A stretch of DNA of 64,000 nucleotides, from the NCBI GenBank assembly GCA_035048495.1, contig CM068553.1, positions 22,197,190-22,261,189 on the forward strand. Reading direction: 5' to 3'. Source of the stretch: Euptelea pleiosperma (Eukaryota; Streptophyta; Magnoliopsida; Ranunculales; Eupteleaceae). Shown piece after piece: positions 10,656 to 19,956 of this stretch. The notes beneath the pieces are model-generated. The model searched no databases and was not told the origin of the DNA. It was given only the letters and a program-made list of their open reading frames with translations. Numbering within the stretch: position 1 is the first letter of the stretch; each line of letters starts with the position of its first letter. The position numbers and the translations under genes are program-made.

Positions 10656-10989
10656 ACCGGAGTTGCAGGCTGCAACTCCGGTAAGAGATGAAGAAGACGG
10701 TGGTTGCAGGCCTCCAATGGAGGACGGTGGTGGCTGACGGCTCCTCTTCTTGGAGTGGACAGAACTCCTCTGATGATGAGTTGCAGATGGTGGAGGGATG
10801 GTGATGGCGGAGCGGTGCGCTGGCGACCGGAGTTGCAGCCTGCAACTCCGGTGAGGACGTGAAAACGAAAATAAAAATAAAAAAAAATGAGAAGAAGAAG
10901 AAGAAGAAGAAGAAGAAGAAGAAGAAGAAGAAGAAGAAGGAGGAGGAGGAAGAGGACCAGATGGCCGGAGTTGCTGCCTGCAACTCCGG
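10656..10989. repeat. Three LTR palindromes (hairpin modules)
   Basis: 10656-10682 and 10826-10852 are each ACCGGAGTTGCAG, one central base, then CTGCAACTCCGGT: perfect 13-bp inverted arms. 10965-10989 is a third, imperfect copy (CCGGAGTTGC, five bases, GCAACTCCGG). They lie downstream of the TATA-like motif in element orientation, so they should be transcribed and could fold as stem-loops. Similar palindromes occur in the other LTRs of this family. Confidence 0.85.
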
Positions 10990-11474
10990 CGAAGATGGAG
11001 GAGGAAGAAGAAGAAGAAGAAGAAGAAAAGAAAAAGAAACGGCCACCGGTGGAGGGAGAACGTGGGGGGATTGAAAGGGGGGAAGAGAGGAAAAGATAGG
11101 AGGGGGATTAGGGTTCGAATGAACCCCTATCCTTCTCCTTTTAAAGCTCCCTATTTCCTTTAATGGAAATAGGGTATTTTTTGAAAATAAAAAAATACGA
11201 AAAATATATTTTTTTTTTTTAAGTAAAAACCTACTTTTCTATGGGGAATCTCCCCAATTAGTGGACCCCCCCATTTAATTAAAATTATTTTGAAATTCGC
11301 GGGGTCCACTAACTGGTCGGACAGCGAGTCGATGAAGATGGGCCCGGCTATTGGCCCTCATGGATTGATGATGTCCATCGTCTCACAAGATGATGTGACA
11401 GACAGTCTGATGGCGATCGGATGGATGGTGACTTGATTGGGACTCAGATTGGTAGATCGACGGATCTAGAGAGA

Positions 11475-11525
11475 TCCAACGGTCCGATTGAAGATCCAAC
11501 GGTCCGATGGAAGATCCAACGGTCA
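11475..11525. promoter_or_regulatory. Three MSA-like (AACGG) sites, 20-bp period, left LTR
   Basis: TCCAACGGTCC at 11475-11485 and 11495-11505, and TCCAACGGTCA at 11515-11525. The last matches the plant mitosis-specific activator consensus YCYAACGGYYA at all 11 positions; the first two match at 10. MSA elements bind three-repeat MYB (MYB3R) factors in G2/M-phase promoters. Relative to the element they lie upstream of the TATA-like motif and in reverse orientation. Function is inferred from the consensus only. Confidence 0.5.
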
Positions 11526-12185
11526 GAAAGCTAAGGGAGATGAGATAGAGCCGATGGACAGGAGTTCTGGGGTTAGGTCAGTAGATTCGAGGACCGAGAG
11601 ATGAAGAGAGAGAGAGAATAAGGAGAGATGAGAGAGAAAGTATCAGAAAATAGAGAGAAAAGCACTGGCGGAGGGTCTGAAACCCTGGTCTTCACTGTGA
11701 CCATCCTCACACTTCTCCAGTAGAGTCGACCATCATTCTTTGCTGACTCATGTGGCTTTAAATGCTTTGGTCCGTCTCTTGGTCATTGGCTCTCCTACTC
11801 TCTTCGTTCTTTGGGCCGACTTTTTGGTCCTCTTATTCAGCCCATATTTGGCCCATATCTTCTAGTCATAGCATGTGGGCTCTTTAAGCTTTGATAATGG
11901 GCTTTCCTGATCGATGTGGGCTTGCAAGTCTCGAGAATTGTCCCATCGGGGTTTCTTGCGACAGAAGAAGCACGTAATGAGACTCTATCAGAATGACTTC
12001 ATGTCTAGACTTTCGAAAATGTGTTTAATGCATGCAAATATACCATTTCGTCCAGAAAAGTGTGTTCTACGCAACAAAAGAGACTCTTACGTAGAAAAGT
12101 AGATAAATAGAGTATTTTAACGTAGGAGAATGCAATAACGCTAAAAGGATAATTGCTTAAAATAAGCACTTTTGAGCGAATACCA

Positions 12186-12198
12186 CAACCCCCAACCA
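12186..12198 (-). other. Polypurine tract of the Athila-like element
   Basis: TGGTTGGGGGTTG on the minus strand directly abuts the 3' LTR start. This is the expected position and composition for the plus-strand primer of reverse transcription. Confidence 0.8.
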
Positions 12199-13792
12199 GC
12201 ATATTGCCAATCCTTGGCAATTAGTGCGAAATAAATGAGCTTAAAAGGGCTCTGCACATGCTGCACACTTTTTCATATTAGCTCCGGGAAAACACCGTTC
12301 GTCAAATTATTGAATGGATGCAAAAACAGTTACATGCTAGCGAAGAGTTTGAAAATTTTGGCAAGACTACAGACTGATAATCATGACCCAGAATAGTCAG
12401 ACTCTGCGTGTGTGTGTGCTCAACATTCTCATCATCCGACAGTAAAGATTTCCAGATCACCTCTAAGTTTTTCTGCCTCGACCTCAAATCTCACATGTTT
12501 AGCACTCAGAATAGAATCACACAAGAAGGGTTTTCTTCTTTTCTCTCAATTTATATGTGAGGAGATGTATTTAATACAAAGAGGCAAAAGATCTCACATA
12601 TGTTTTATTTGAATGAAGGACATCTTTAACAGAAGAAGATCTCATGATTGGAATACCACTTCACTCGGGAACGTCAGATCAAACTCTATAGCTTCTCTTT
12701 CTCCAATCTCCACATTTTATGATCGTACTATCCTAGAATCAAGTAGGACTTTCCTGGGTTGTAATGAGGCTTAGGTCAGGTGTAGAGAGATAAAGGAATA
12801 CAGGATTTCAAAGATCTTGAGAGGATATTGCCTTTTTCTTGAATTTTTCCTGCGACGTAACACCATTAGCTGGTTCTTTTTCCTTCTTTTTTTTTCGTAT
12901 TTTTCTCTTTTTCTTGATATTTCTGAGATTGCTCAATTTCTTTTCAGCTCTTTTCATACTTTCTTTCCATATTTTGTTTTCAGCTTGAACCACTTTCTTT
13001 TCCTTTTGATTTTTCTTCTTTACTTTTCTTTTCACGGTACACCCACATCAGTTATTTTTTTTATTTATTTATTTATTTTTTTATTTTATTTTTATTTATT
13101 TATTTTTATTTATTTTTATTTTTTATCCTTCTCAAAAGTAGGGTAGCTAGTAACACTTCGTAGCTGAACTGGGTTTTTGGTTAATGGGCTTACAAAGAAA
13201 AGGCTTTTATAGAAGGGTTCAAGGGGTTTCTAGTGAAGTATAATTCAGGTGAGTAAAAAGGCTGAATGGTTCAGAAAAAATGGCCTAAATCATTTTCTAG
13301 GGTTTGCACTATCATGTATACTGTCTTGACTGGATACAGAGAAGGTTCTGTTGTAGTAATCCAATGTTGATGTCGTTCCGAGTTTTATGATCGAAGCAAA
13401 AGATAATGAGATCTCTCAACGAATATTGCGGGCATGAAGAATAGTGAGTCATCTTGTGACTCAGGATTAATGTATAACTCTCTGAAATGATTAAAGGCTC
13501 GAAAGCTTATTGGGTTAGGTCTCCACAATTCTTCTCACAGGATCTCTAGAATTTCTAAACTTAGGATGACTCTGATATTGATAGTGTACAATTGTGCCGA
13601 ATATGAGTTTTTCTGAGTTTTCAAACCTGCTGTAGTCATGATTGAATTGACTCAACGCTAACTTTAAACAAAAATTGACATCCTCAATACTGACTTAACG
13701 GAGGTTTTCAGCTAATCAAAGTCAGGGTATTTGACACATTTTTGAAATTCTAGAAAACTTTTGGAGAATATCGGAAATCACACCAAAAACAA

Positions 13793-13833
<41 letters not shown>

Positions 13834-14190
13834 CAAAATGAAGACATGAGTTTTGGTAAATACCCACCCCCAACCAAAATATAGCACCGTCCTCGGTGCT
13901 CATGACCGGGACATAAAATGATAAAAATTCAGTGATGATGATGCAAAAGTTCAGGAAGGATGTTACCAAGTCGGCAGAAACTCGACAGTGTTTGGTACCT
14001 GATGATCGGGAGAATGAATGTACCTGCATTTTCAGAGATTTAACAGTAATAACAAATGCATGAGACTCATGTACTCTAGGAATACCGGAATTGCCTTTCC
14101 GAAAGCGCTAAGTTTTACGTCTTCAGCCAGACATGACGGGGGTGACAGGCACCCCCAACCAAGTTGGAGCTCAGGAGACTGAGTGGATCA
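12199..14190 (-). other. Long 3' noncoding region of the Athila-like element
   Basis: Two kilobases separate the integrase stop codon from the PPT. In Athila relatives this space can hold an env-like frame; here I find no long open frame on the minus strand. It contains an (ATTT)n stretch (13044-13127), a T-run of nearly 40 bases (13797-13833) and two additional copies of the PPT-like motif TTGGTTGGGGGTG (minus strand, around 13866-13877 and 14149-14162). Parts of it recur at 35503-36613 and, in the opposite orientation, at 46692-47640. Confidence 0.75.
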
Positions 14191-15594
14191 TTAGTCGACA
14201 TAGGCAGGATCGATGAGATCGATCTCAAAAGTCTGAATGAACAATACGTCAAGTTCATGGAACTGTTTTAGACGCTGCCCATTGACCTGGAATGAGGAGT
14301 GATCCTTGGGATCCTCAATAGTGATTGCCCCGAAGGGTGTGACTGCGGTGACCGTATAAGGACCGGTCCACCTAGATTTCAGTTTCCCAGGGAAGAGATG
14401 AAGACGAGAATTATAAAGAAGGACCTTCTGTCCTGGATGAAACTCTTTCCTGAGGATGCTCTTGTCATGTATCCACTTTATTTTGGCTTTGTAATTCTTG
14501 GACAAGTTGTAGGCATCATTTCTGAGTTCTTCTAACTCATTTATTTGAAGTTTCCGCTCCTCCTCTGCGGAGTCTAGGTCGAAGTTGAGCTTCTTAATGG
14601 CCCACAGGGCACGATGTTCAATCTCTACCGGAAGATGACAGGGTTTCCCAAAGACCAGACGATAGGGAGACATATTGAGTGGGGTCTTGTAGGCAGTTCT
14701 GTATGCCCATAAAGCATCAGTGAGACGAGTAGACCAGTCTTTACGTGTGGTATTGACTGTCTTCTCCAAGATCTGCTTGATCTGACGATTAGAAACCTCC
14801 ACTTGACCACTACTCTGAGGATGATAAGCTAGGGCAACCTTGTGGGTTACCCCATACTTTTTCATTAATTTCTCGAATATCCTATTGCAGAAATGGGTGC
14901 CCCCATCACTAATGATGGCCTTAGGGGCACCGAATCTGGCGAAGATGAACTCCTTTAGGAATTTGACCACCACTTTGTGGTCATTGGTCTTGGTGGGAAT
15001 GGCTTCTATCCATTTGGATACATAGTCTACCGCAAGGAGAATGTACTCAAAACCATAAGAAACTGGAAAGGGGCCCATGAAGTCGATGCCCCAAATGTCA
15101 AATATTTCATCGACCTGGATGGGAGTTAGGGGCATCATGTTCCTCTGGGAGATGCGGCCTAGATACTGGCAGTTAGGACAAGTTTTGCTGTAGATATGGG
15201 CATCTTTAAATAATGTGGGCCAGTAGAATCCGCATTGCAGAACTTTTTCTGCAGTTTTCTTAGTACTGAAATGACCACCACAAGGTTGGTCATGACACGA
15301 GGACAAGATACTGAGTTGGTTCGACTCAGGGACACAGAGACGAATGATCTGGTCAGGACAGTATTTATACAAATAAGGGTCATCCCAAGAGTAGTACTTA
15401 ACTCTTGCTAGGAATTGGCTTTTGTCCTGTTTTGACCAGTGTGAAGGCATTTCTTCGGTGACAAGGTAGTTGACAATGTCAGCATACCAAGGATTAACAG
15501 AGATGGCGAACAGTTGTTCGTCTGGAAAGGTTTCAGGGATGGGCTGGGTGTCGAAGGATGACTCTAAAGTCAGTCTAGACAAGTGATCAGCCAC
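14191..15594 (-). CDS. Retrotransposon integrase, with end of RNase H (Athila-like pol 3' part)
   Basis: The 467-codon frame starts at ADHLSRL, the usual junction after RNase H. Integrase inserts the cDNA copy into the genome. The zinc-binding N-domain shows H101, H108, C139 and C142. The catalytic triad is D171 (in WGIDFMGPF), D230 (in IISDGGTHF) and E266 (in [14 protein letters not shown]). A C-terminal GPY/F-type block ([12 protein letters not shown]) follows near residue 413. There is no chromodomain, which fits Athila rather than chromoviruses. The first Met is not a true start: the frame is the continuation of pol, separated from the upstream frame by a single in-frame TGA at 15607-15609. 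All key catalytic residues are intact. Confidence 0.92.
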   Translation of the reverse strand: MADHLSRLTLESSFDTQPIPETFPDEQLFAISVNPWYADIVNYLVTEEMPSHWSKQDKSQFLARVKYYSWDDPYLYKYCPDQIIRLCVPESNQLSILSSCHDQPCGGHFSTKKTAEKVLQCGFYWPTLFKDAHIYSKTCPNCQYLGRISQRNMMPLTPIQVDEIFDIWGIDFMGPFPVSYGFEYILLAVDYVSKWIEAIPTKTNDHKVVVKFLKEFIFARFGAPKAIISDGGTHFCNRIFEKLMKKYGVTHKVALAYHPQSSGQVEVSNRQIKQILEKTVNTTRKDWSTRLTDALWAYRTAYKTPLNMSPYRLVFGKPCHLPVEIEHRALWAIKKLNFDLDSAEEERKLQINELEELRNDAYNLSKNYKAKIKWIHDKSILRKEFHPGQKVLLYNSRLHLFPGKLKSRWTGPYTVTAVTPFGAITIEDPKDHSSFQVNGQRLKQFHELDVLFIQTFEIDLIDPAYVD

Positions 15595-15606
15595 TACATT
15601 CTCAGT

Positions 15607-18600
15607 TCATTTCTTATCCTTAATCTCGAGGTCGAATTCCTGCAGTAAGAGAATCCATCTAATTAATCGAGACTTGGTTTCCTTTTTCGACATGAGATAA
15701 CGAAGGGCTGCATGATCAGTGTACACTACCACCTTAGTGGCTAAGAGGTACTGACGGAATTTATCAAGGGCGAATACTACCGCCAGGAGTTCTTTCTCAG
15801 TGGTGGAGTAATTCATTTGGGCAGAGTTAAGAGTTTTGCTCGCGTAGTAGATCACGTGTGACCTTTTGTCAACTCTCTGCCCTAGAACAACGCCTAACGC
15901 GTAGTCAGAAGCATCGCACATTACCTCGAAAGGTAGAGTCCAATCCGGGGGACGGATAATGGGCGCAGTAGTGAGCTCAGATTTGAGACGCTCAAATGCC
16001 TTGACACAGTCAGCATTAAAGTCGAAAGGACTATCTTTAGCTAGAAGATGGGACAGAGGTCGAGCGATTTGAGAGAAGTCCTTGATGAATCGCCTATAGA
16101 ATCCTCCGTGTCCCAAAAAGGATCGGATGTCACGCACGGACTTAGGAATGGGCAAGGTCGAGATGATATCGATTTTAGCTTTGTCGACCTCAATGCCCTG
16201 ATGGGAAATGACATGTCCCAGAACAATGCCCTTCTTCACCATGAAGTGGCATTTCTCCCAATTGAGGACAAGTCGCTTGTCCTGACAGCGGTGAAGTACA
16301 AGCCCTAGATGGTTCAGACAGTCATCAAAGGATGACCCAAAAACTGAGAAGTCGTCCATAAAGACTTCGAGGAATTTTTCCACCATGTCAGAGAATATGC
16401 TCATCATACACCTTTGAAAGGTCGCGGGTGCATTGCAGAGGCCAAAGGGCATGCGCTTGTAGGCAAAAGTGCCAAAGGGACAAGTGAAGGTTGTCTTCTC
16501 ATGATCCTCAGGGGCGATTGGTATTTGATTATACCCTGAGTAACCATCGAGGAAGCAGTAATAGGAGTGACCTGCGAGTCTCTCCAACATTTGGTCTATG
16601 AAGGGTAAAGGAAAATGGTCCTTCCTAGTGTTGGTGTTGAGTCGTCGGTAATCGATGTAGACTCTCCACCCTTTCTTCAGGTGCTGGGTTACCATTTCCT
16701 TGTTCTCATTTTCCACAACTGTGAATCCTGCCTTTTTAGGGACGACATGAATAGGACTCACCCATTTGCTATCGGAGATGGGATAAATGATACCCGCATC
16801 TAACAGTTTAAGGACCTCATCCCGGACTACATCCTTCAAGACGGGGTTCAACCTCCTCTGGTGTTCTCGAGAGGTTTTGGATTCATCCTCGAGATAGATG
16901 TGATGTTGGCACACCGAGGGGTCTATGCCTTGAATATCATCTATAGTCCAACCTATCGCAGATTTGTGCTCGTTGAGCAGCTCGAGAAGTTTCTTACGTT
17001 CACTCTCAGACAAAGCGGAAGCAATAATGACAGGGTAGGTTTCCTTAGGACCAAGATAGGCATAGGAAAGATCTGTGGGAAGAGGCTTAAGCTCCAATAT
17101 TGGAGCAGATGAAGTAGAAATAGGTGTCACAGAAGACACGGATTGAAGAGGTTTGACTTCAGTAGGTAAAGGAATGATGGGTTCTCTGGCCATGGTTATC
17201 AGAGGCTCGAACTCGATGAGAGGAGCGGGTATCTCTATCAGTGGAGCATTCTCCAAAAGATCATTGAGATCAGAAATAGCTGACTCTGTTGCAAAGTCAG
17301 CTCCAAAGTGTTCTAGACACTGCTTAAGAATATCTTCGGTGGAGTCCGGGATTAGACTCTCAACGGCACACATTTCATCGGTCACTTCGCGATCGGCATC
17401 TTGTTGCATTAAACGAAAGATGTTAACCTCAGCTTTGAGGTTACCGAAAGCAATGGACATGTTTCCGTCCCGGCACCCGATGTGTGCGTTCGCGGTGGCA
17501 AGGAATGGACGGCCTAAGATGATCGGAATGCGGTTATCTTGACACGGCTCGGTGTCTAGAATGATAAAGTCCACAGGATAATAAAAGTCAGCGACTTTTA
17601 CTAGGACATCTTCAATGATTCCTCTGGGAATCTTGATGGACTGATCAGCCAATTTCAGGGTGACATTGGTTGGCTTCATATCTTTCAGTCCTAACTGCTG
17701 ATATACCGAGAATGGTATGAGGTTGACGCTAGCCCCTAAATCTAGCAAGGCAGCGCAGCTAAAGTTGTCACCAATTTCACATTGGACAGTTGGGCTACCT
17801 GGATCCTTGTGTTTGATCACACTGTTGCGTTGAATGAACGCGGTAGCTTTTTCGGCCAAGAAGGCAGCTTTGGGTACATGCGTACGCCGCTTAACTGTGC
17901 ACAAGTCCTTGAGGAATTTGGCATAGGAAGGGATTTGCTTGATAGCAGAAAGGAATGGGATATTGATCTGGACGTCTTTAAAGACATCTAAGATCTCAGA
18001 GAATTGCTGATCCCGCTTATCTTGGACAAGTCTGTCCGGGAAGGGAGGCTTTACTCGACAAATGGATTTGTCTTTAGCCTTGGATTTCGACACAGGGATA
18101 TCTGATGTTGGTGCAGAGGTAGAAGAAGCAGAGGTAGGATTAGGACTAGTTTCCTCTGTGCGAGTGATGGGTGTCGGAGATGGCACTGGCGGTGGTTGGA
18201 CTCCCATGTCCACAGTTTTTCCAGATCGTAAGGTGGTTACAGCTTGCACCTCCCCTTGACAATTCTCATTCTGGCTCTGAGATTGGGAACCGATCTCATA
18301 TACTGCTCCTTTAGCATTTCCTTTTGGGTTAGCGATGGGTTGGCTAGGGAAGATGCCTTTAGCTTTCTCAGCTTCCAGGTTGCCTAAGCGTTGCTCTAGA
18401 CGAAGCATGGATTGTTGTTGCTGTTGCTCTAGGCGTTGCATAGATTGTTGTTGCTGAGTAATGAGTTGAGCTAGAAGGTCCTCGATACCAGATTTGGGGA
18501 CCGACTGTTGGGGGGCAGCTAATGGGAGCTGAGGCACCAATTCGCGACTCGAGCTCATCGGGGCATTATAGTTATAGGCGGAAGAATTAGTTGGGACAAT

Positions 18601-19290
18601 CTGTTGGTTCTGAAAGTTCTGGGGAACTCTTTGCTGATTCTGAAATGTGCTCTGTTGTCCAGAGTATTGACCTTGTTGGAACTGCTGGTTTTGAGTAGAT
18701 GGGTACTGATTCTGCTGATATTGTCCCTGATTGAATTGCCTATTGGGTTGATTGAACCCAGGAGGATACATGCCCTGAGGTTGACTTGGAGGTTGAGCTT
18801 GTGGTTGAGTAGACTGAGGCCTCCAAGAGAAGTTAGGGTGGTTTCTCGTGTCCGGATGATAAGATTGACTATACGAGTTCTGAGTGGGTGGTTTGTATGT
18901 GCTGAAAGCACAAACTTCTTCCTGAAGAGGATTAGACCATCCTTCATTCAAAGGACAATGCTCAGTAGTATGGGAGGGTTGCAGACAGAGGGTGCAAGAT
19001 TCCATAGGGCTCTCGTGTCCCACATGCATGACTGGGGTAGACTGTTGAGTAGGCTTTTGGACAGACACAGCCAGTGCCGAGACTGACTTGCTCAACTCTT
19101 GAATGACAGATCGAAGCTCAGTATCAACTGTAGCATCATGTCCCTTGGTTGTCCTTTGGACCGAAGTGGTTCGACTAAACTCTGAGTCAGTCGTCCAATG
19201 TTGAGAGTTTTCTCCTAACTCTCCCAAGAATTTGTATGCATCGGTCGGAGTTTGGTGCAGGAATTTTTCTTGGCACATTGACTCTACCAT
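15607..19290 (-). CDS. Gag C-terminus, protease, reverse transcriptase and RNase H (Athila-like polyprotein)
   Basis: This 1227-codon frame in fact stays open back to 19443; the Met at 19290 is just the first after an upstream stop. Features in order: gag C-terminal part; a CX2CX4HX4C zinc knuckle (C99, C102, H107, C112); a long Gln/Pro/Asn-rich linker (about 120-300); aspartic protease with LDLGASVNLIP near residue 515; reverse transcriptase from about residue 810, with FMDDFSVFG near 977 as the YxDD-type metal-binding motif; and RNase H with CDASDY near 1122 and TEKELLAVVFAL. It ends at an in-frame TGA, beyond which the frame continues as integrase. The protein would package genomic RNA, mature the particle and copy RNA into DNA. 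Because of the stops it cannot be made as one polyprotein without readthrough. Confidence 0.93.
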   Translation of the reverse strand: MVESMCQEKFLHQTPTDAYKFLGELGENSQHWTTDSEFSRTTSVQRTTKGHDATVDTELRSVIQELSKSVSALAVSVQKPTQQSTPVMHVGHESPMESCTLCLQPSHTTEHCPLNEGWSNPLQEEVCAFSTYKPPTQNSYSQSYHPDTRNHPNFSWRPQSTQPQAQPPSQPQGMYPPGFNQPNRQFNQGQYQQNQYPSTQNQQFQQGQYSGQQSTFQNQQRVPQNFQNQQIVPTNSSAYNYNAPMSSSRELVPQLPLAAPQQSVPKSGIEDLLAQLITQQQQSMQRLEQQQQQSMLRLEQRLGNLEAEKAKGIFPSQPIANPKGNAKGAVYEIGSQSQSQNENCQGEVQAVTTLRSGKTVDMGVQPPPVPSPTPITRTEETSPNPTSASSTSAPTSDIPVSKSKAKDKSICRVKPPFPDRLVQDKRDQQFSEILDVFKDVQINIPFLSAIKQIPSYAKFLKDLCTVKRRTHVPKAAFLAEKATAFIQRNSVIKHKDPGSPTVQCEIGDNFSCAALLDLGASVNLIPFSVYQQLGLKDMKPTNVTLKLADQSIKIPRGIIEDVLVKVADFYYPVDFIILDTEPCQDNRIPIILGRPFLATANAHIGCRDGNMSIAFGNLKAEVNIFRLMQQDADREVTDEMCAVESLIPDSTEDILKQCLEHFGADFATESAISDLNDLLENAPLIEIPAPLIEFEPLITMAREPIIPLPTEVKPLQSVSSVTPISTSSAPILELKPLPTDLSYAYLGPKETYPVIIASALSESERKKLLELLNEHKSAIGWTIDDIQGIDPSVCQHHIYLEDESKTSREHQRRLNPVLKDVVRDEVLKLLDAGIIYPISDSKWVSPIHVVPKKAGFTVVENENKEMVTQHLKKGWRVYIDYRRLNTNTRKDHFPLPFIDQMLERLAGHSYYCFLDGYSGYNQIPIAPEDHEKTTFTCPFGTFAYKRMPFGLCNAPATFQRCMMSIFSDMVEKFLEVFMDDFSVFGSSFDDCLNHLGLVLHRCQDKRLVLNWEKCHFMVKKGIVLGHVISHQGIEVDKAKIDIISTLPIPKSVRDIRSFLGHGGFYRRFIKDFSQIARPLSHLLAKDSPFDFNADCVKAFERLKSELTTAPIIRPPDWTLPFEVMCDASDYALGVVLGQRVDKRSHVIYYASKTLNSAQMNYSTTEKELLAVVFALDKFRQYLLATKVVVYTDHAALRYLMSKKETKSRLIRWILLLQEFDLEIKDKK

Positions 19291-19443
19291 GGTCCGGGAC
19301 TCATCAGTAAGTCCCTTGTAGAAGACATGGACAAGATTGCCCTTGTCGATGCTATGGTGGGGACACTTAGTCAGGTAGTCTTGGAATCTATCCCATGCTT
19401 CAAAAAATTTCTCATCGGACTTCTGTCTAAAGTCCTGAATGAG

Positions 19444-19956
19444 TTACTTCATTTGGTTGGTCCGAGTCATGGGGTAGAATTTAGACATGAATTTGCCCAC
19501 CAACTCTTTCCAACTGCTGATTGAATCAGCGGGTAAGGAGTAGAGCCAATCTGAGGCTCGGTCTTTGAGCGAGAATGGGAAAACTCGCAGACGCACATTG
19601 TCATCATCGAGGTTCTGATTCTTGAAAAGTAGGATGACATGTTGGAATTCCCGAATATGGGAATATGGGTCTTCTCTTGGGAGACCACGAAAGGTTGGCA
19701 GCATTTGGATCGTCTGTGGCCTGATCTCGAACTGTACCGCCGTAGTAGGTGGGAGAACAATGCAAGTGGGCGGATTAGCAGAGATAGGAGCGAACGACTC
19801 GATAAGAGGTCGTTCGACTGCCATGACTACAAAGGTAGTAGTACTGGGGGAGGCGGGTGGGGAAAGAGATGGGGAAGAATTCAGTGGAGGATCCACTGTA
19901 GGGACGTGATTCTCAGATCGAACCAAGCGCTTGTTCGGACGATTCCAAACGGGCAT
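19444..19956 (-). pseudogene. Gag N-terminal part, cut off by an in-frame stop
   Basis: The likely start is the ATG at 19954-19956 (M-P-V-W-N-R-P-N-K): in one related copy (60762) a TAG lies just upstream of this codon, so longer starts are excluded there. The frame contains the retrotransposon gag core (FRGLPREDPYSHIREFQHV, then FPFSLKDRASDWLYSLP and FYPMTRTNQMK) and ends at TAA 19444-19446. The plus-strand relatives at 56131 and 61266 have a CAA codon here. Downstream the same frame continues uninterrupted into the zinc knuckle. Gag forms the virus-like particle; this copy is broken by one substitution. Confidence 0.9.

Larger units (their letters stand above)
9727..12185 (-). repeat. 3' LTR of the Athila-like element
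   Basis: This is the 2459-bp LTR at the low-coordinate end of the minus-strand element. From its left edge it holds a GAGA-rich stretch, three palindromes (10656-10682, 10826-10852, 10965-10989), a (GAA)n tract (10889-10939), a TTTAAAAGG TATA-like motif near 11137 (minus strand) and three MSA-like sites (11475-11525). It ends TACCA rather than TATCA at the PPT boundary. It is 65 bp longer than its partner, mainly because it keeps the third palindrome. Confidence 0.92.

Noticed and set aside
10432..11046. 204-codon open frame (and 22339-22932) with long Phe/Leu runs
   Set aside because: It is the translation of the GAA/TTC tract and palindromes inside the LTR; it has no domain and the frame depends on repeat length.
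12808..13146. Lys-rich and Phe-rich frames on opposite strands
   Set aside because: They come from the (ATTT)n and TTCTTT-rich 3' noncoding region; considered as a possible env-like gene but lack signal peptide, length and conservation in the related fragment at 36144.
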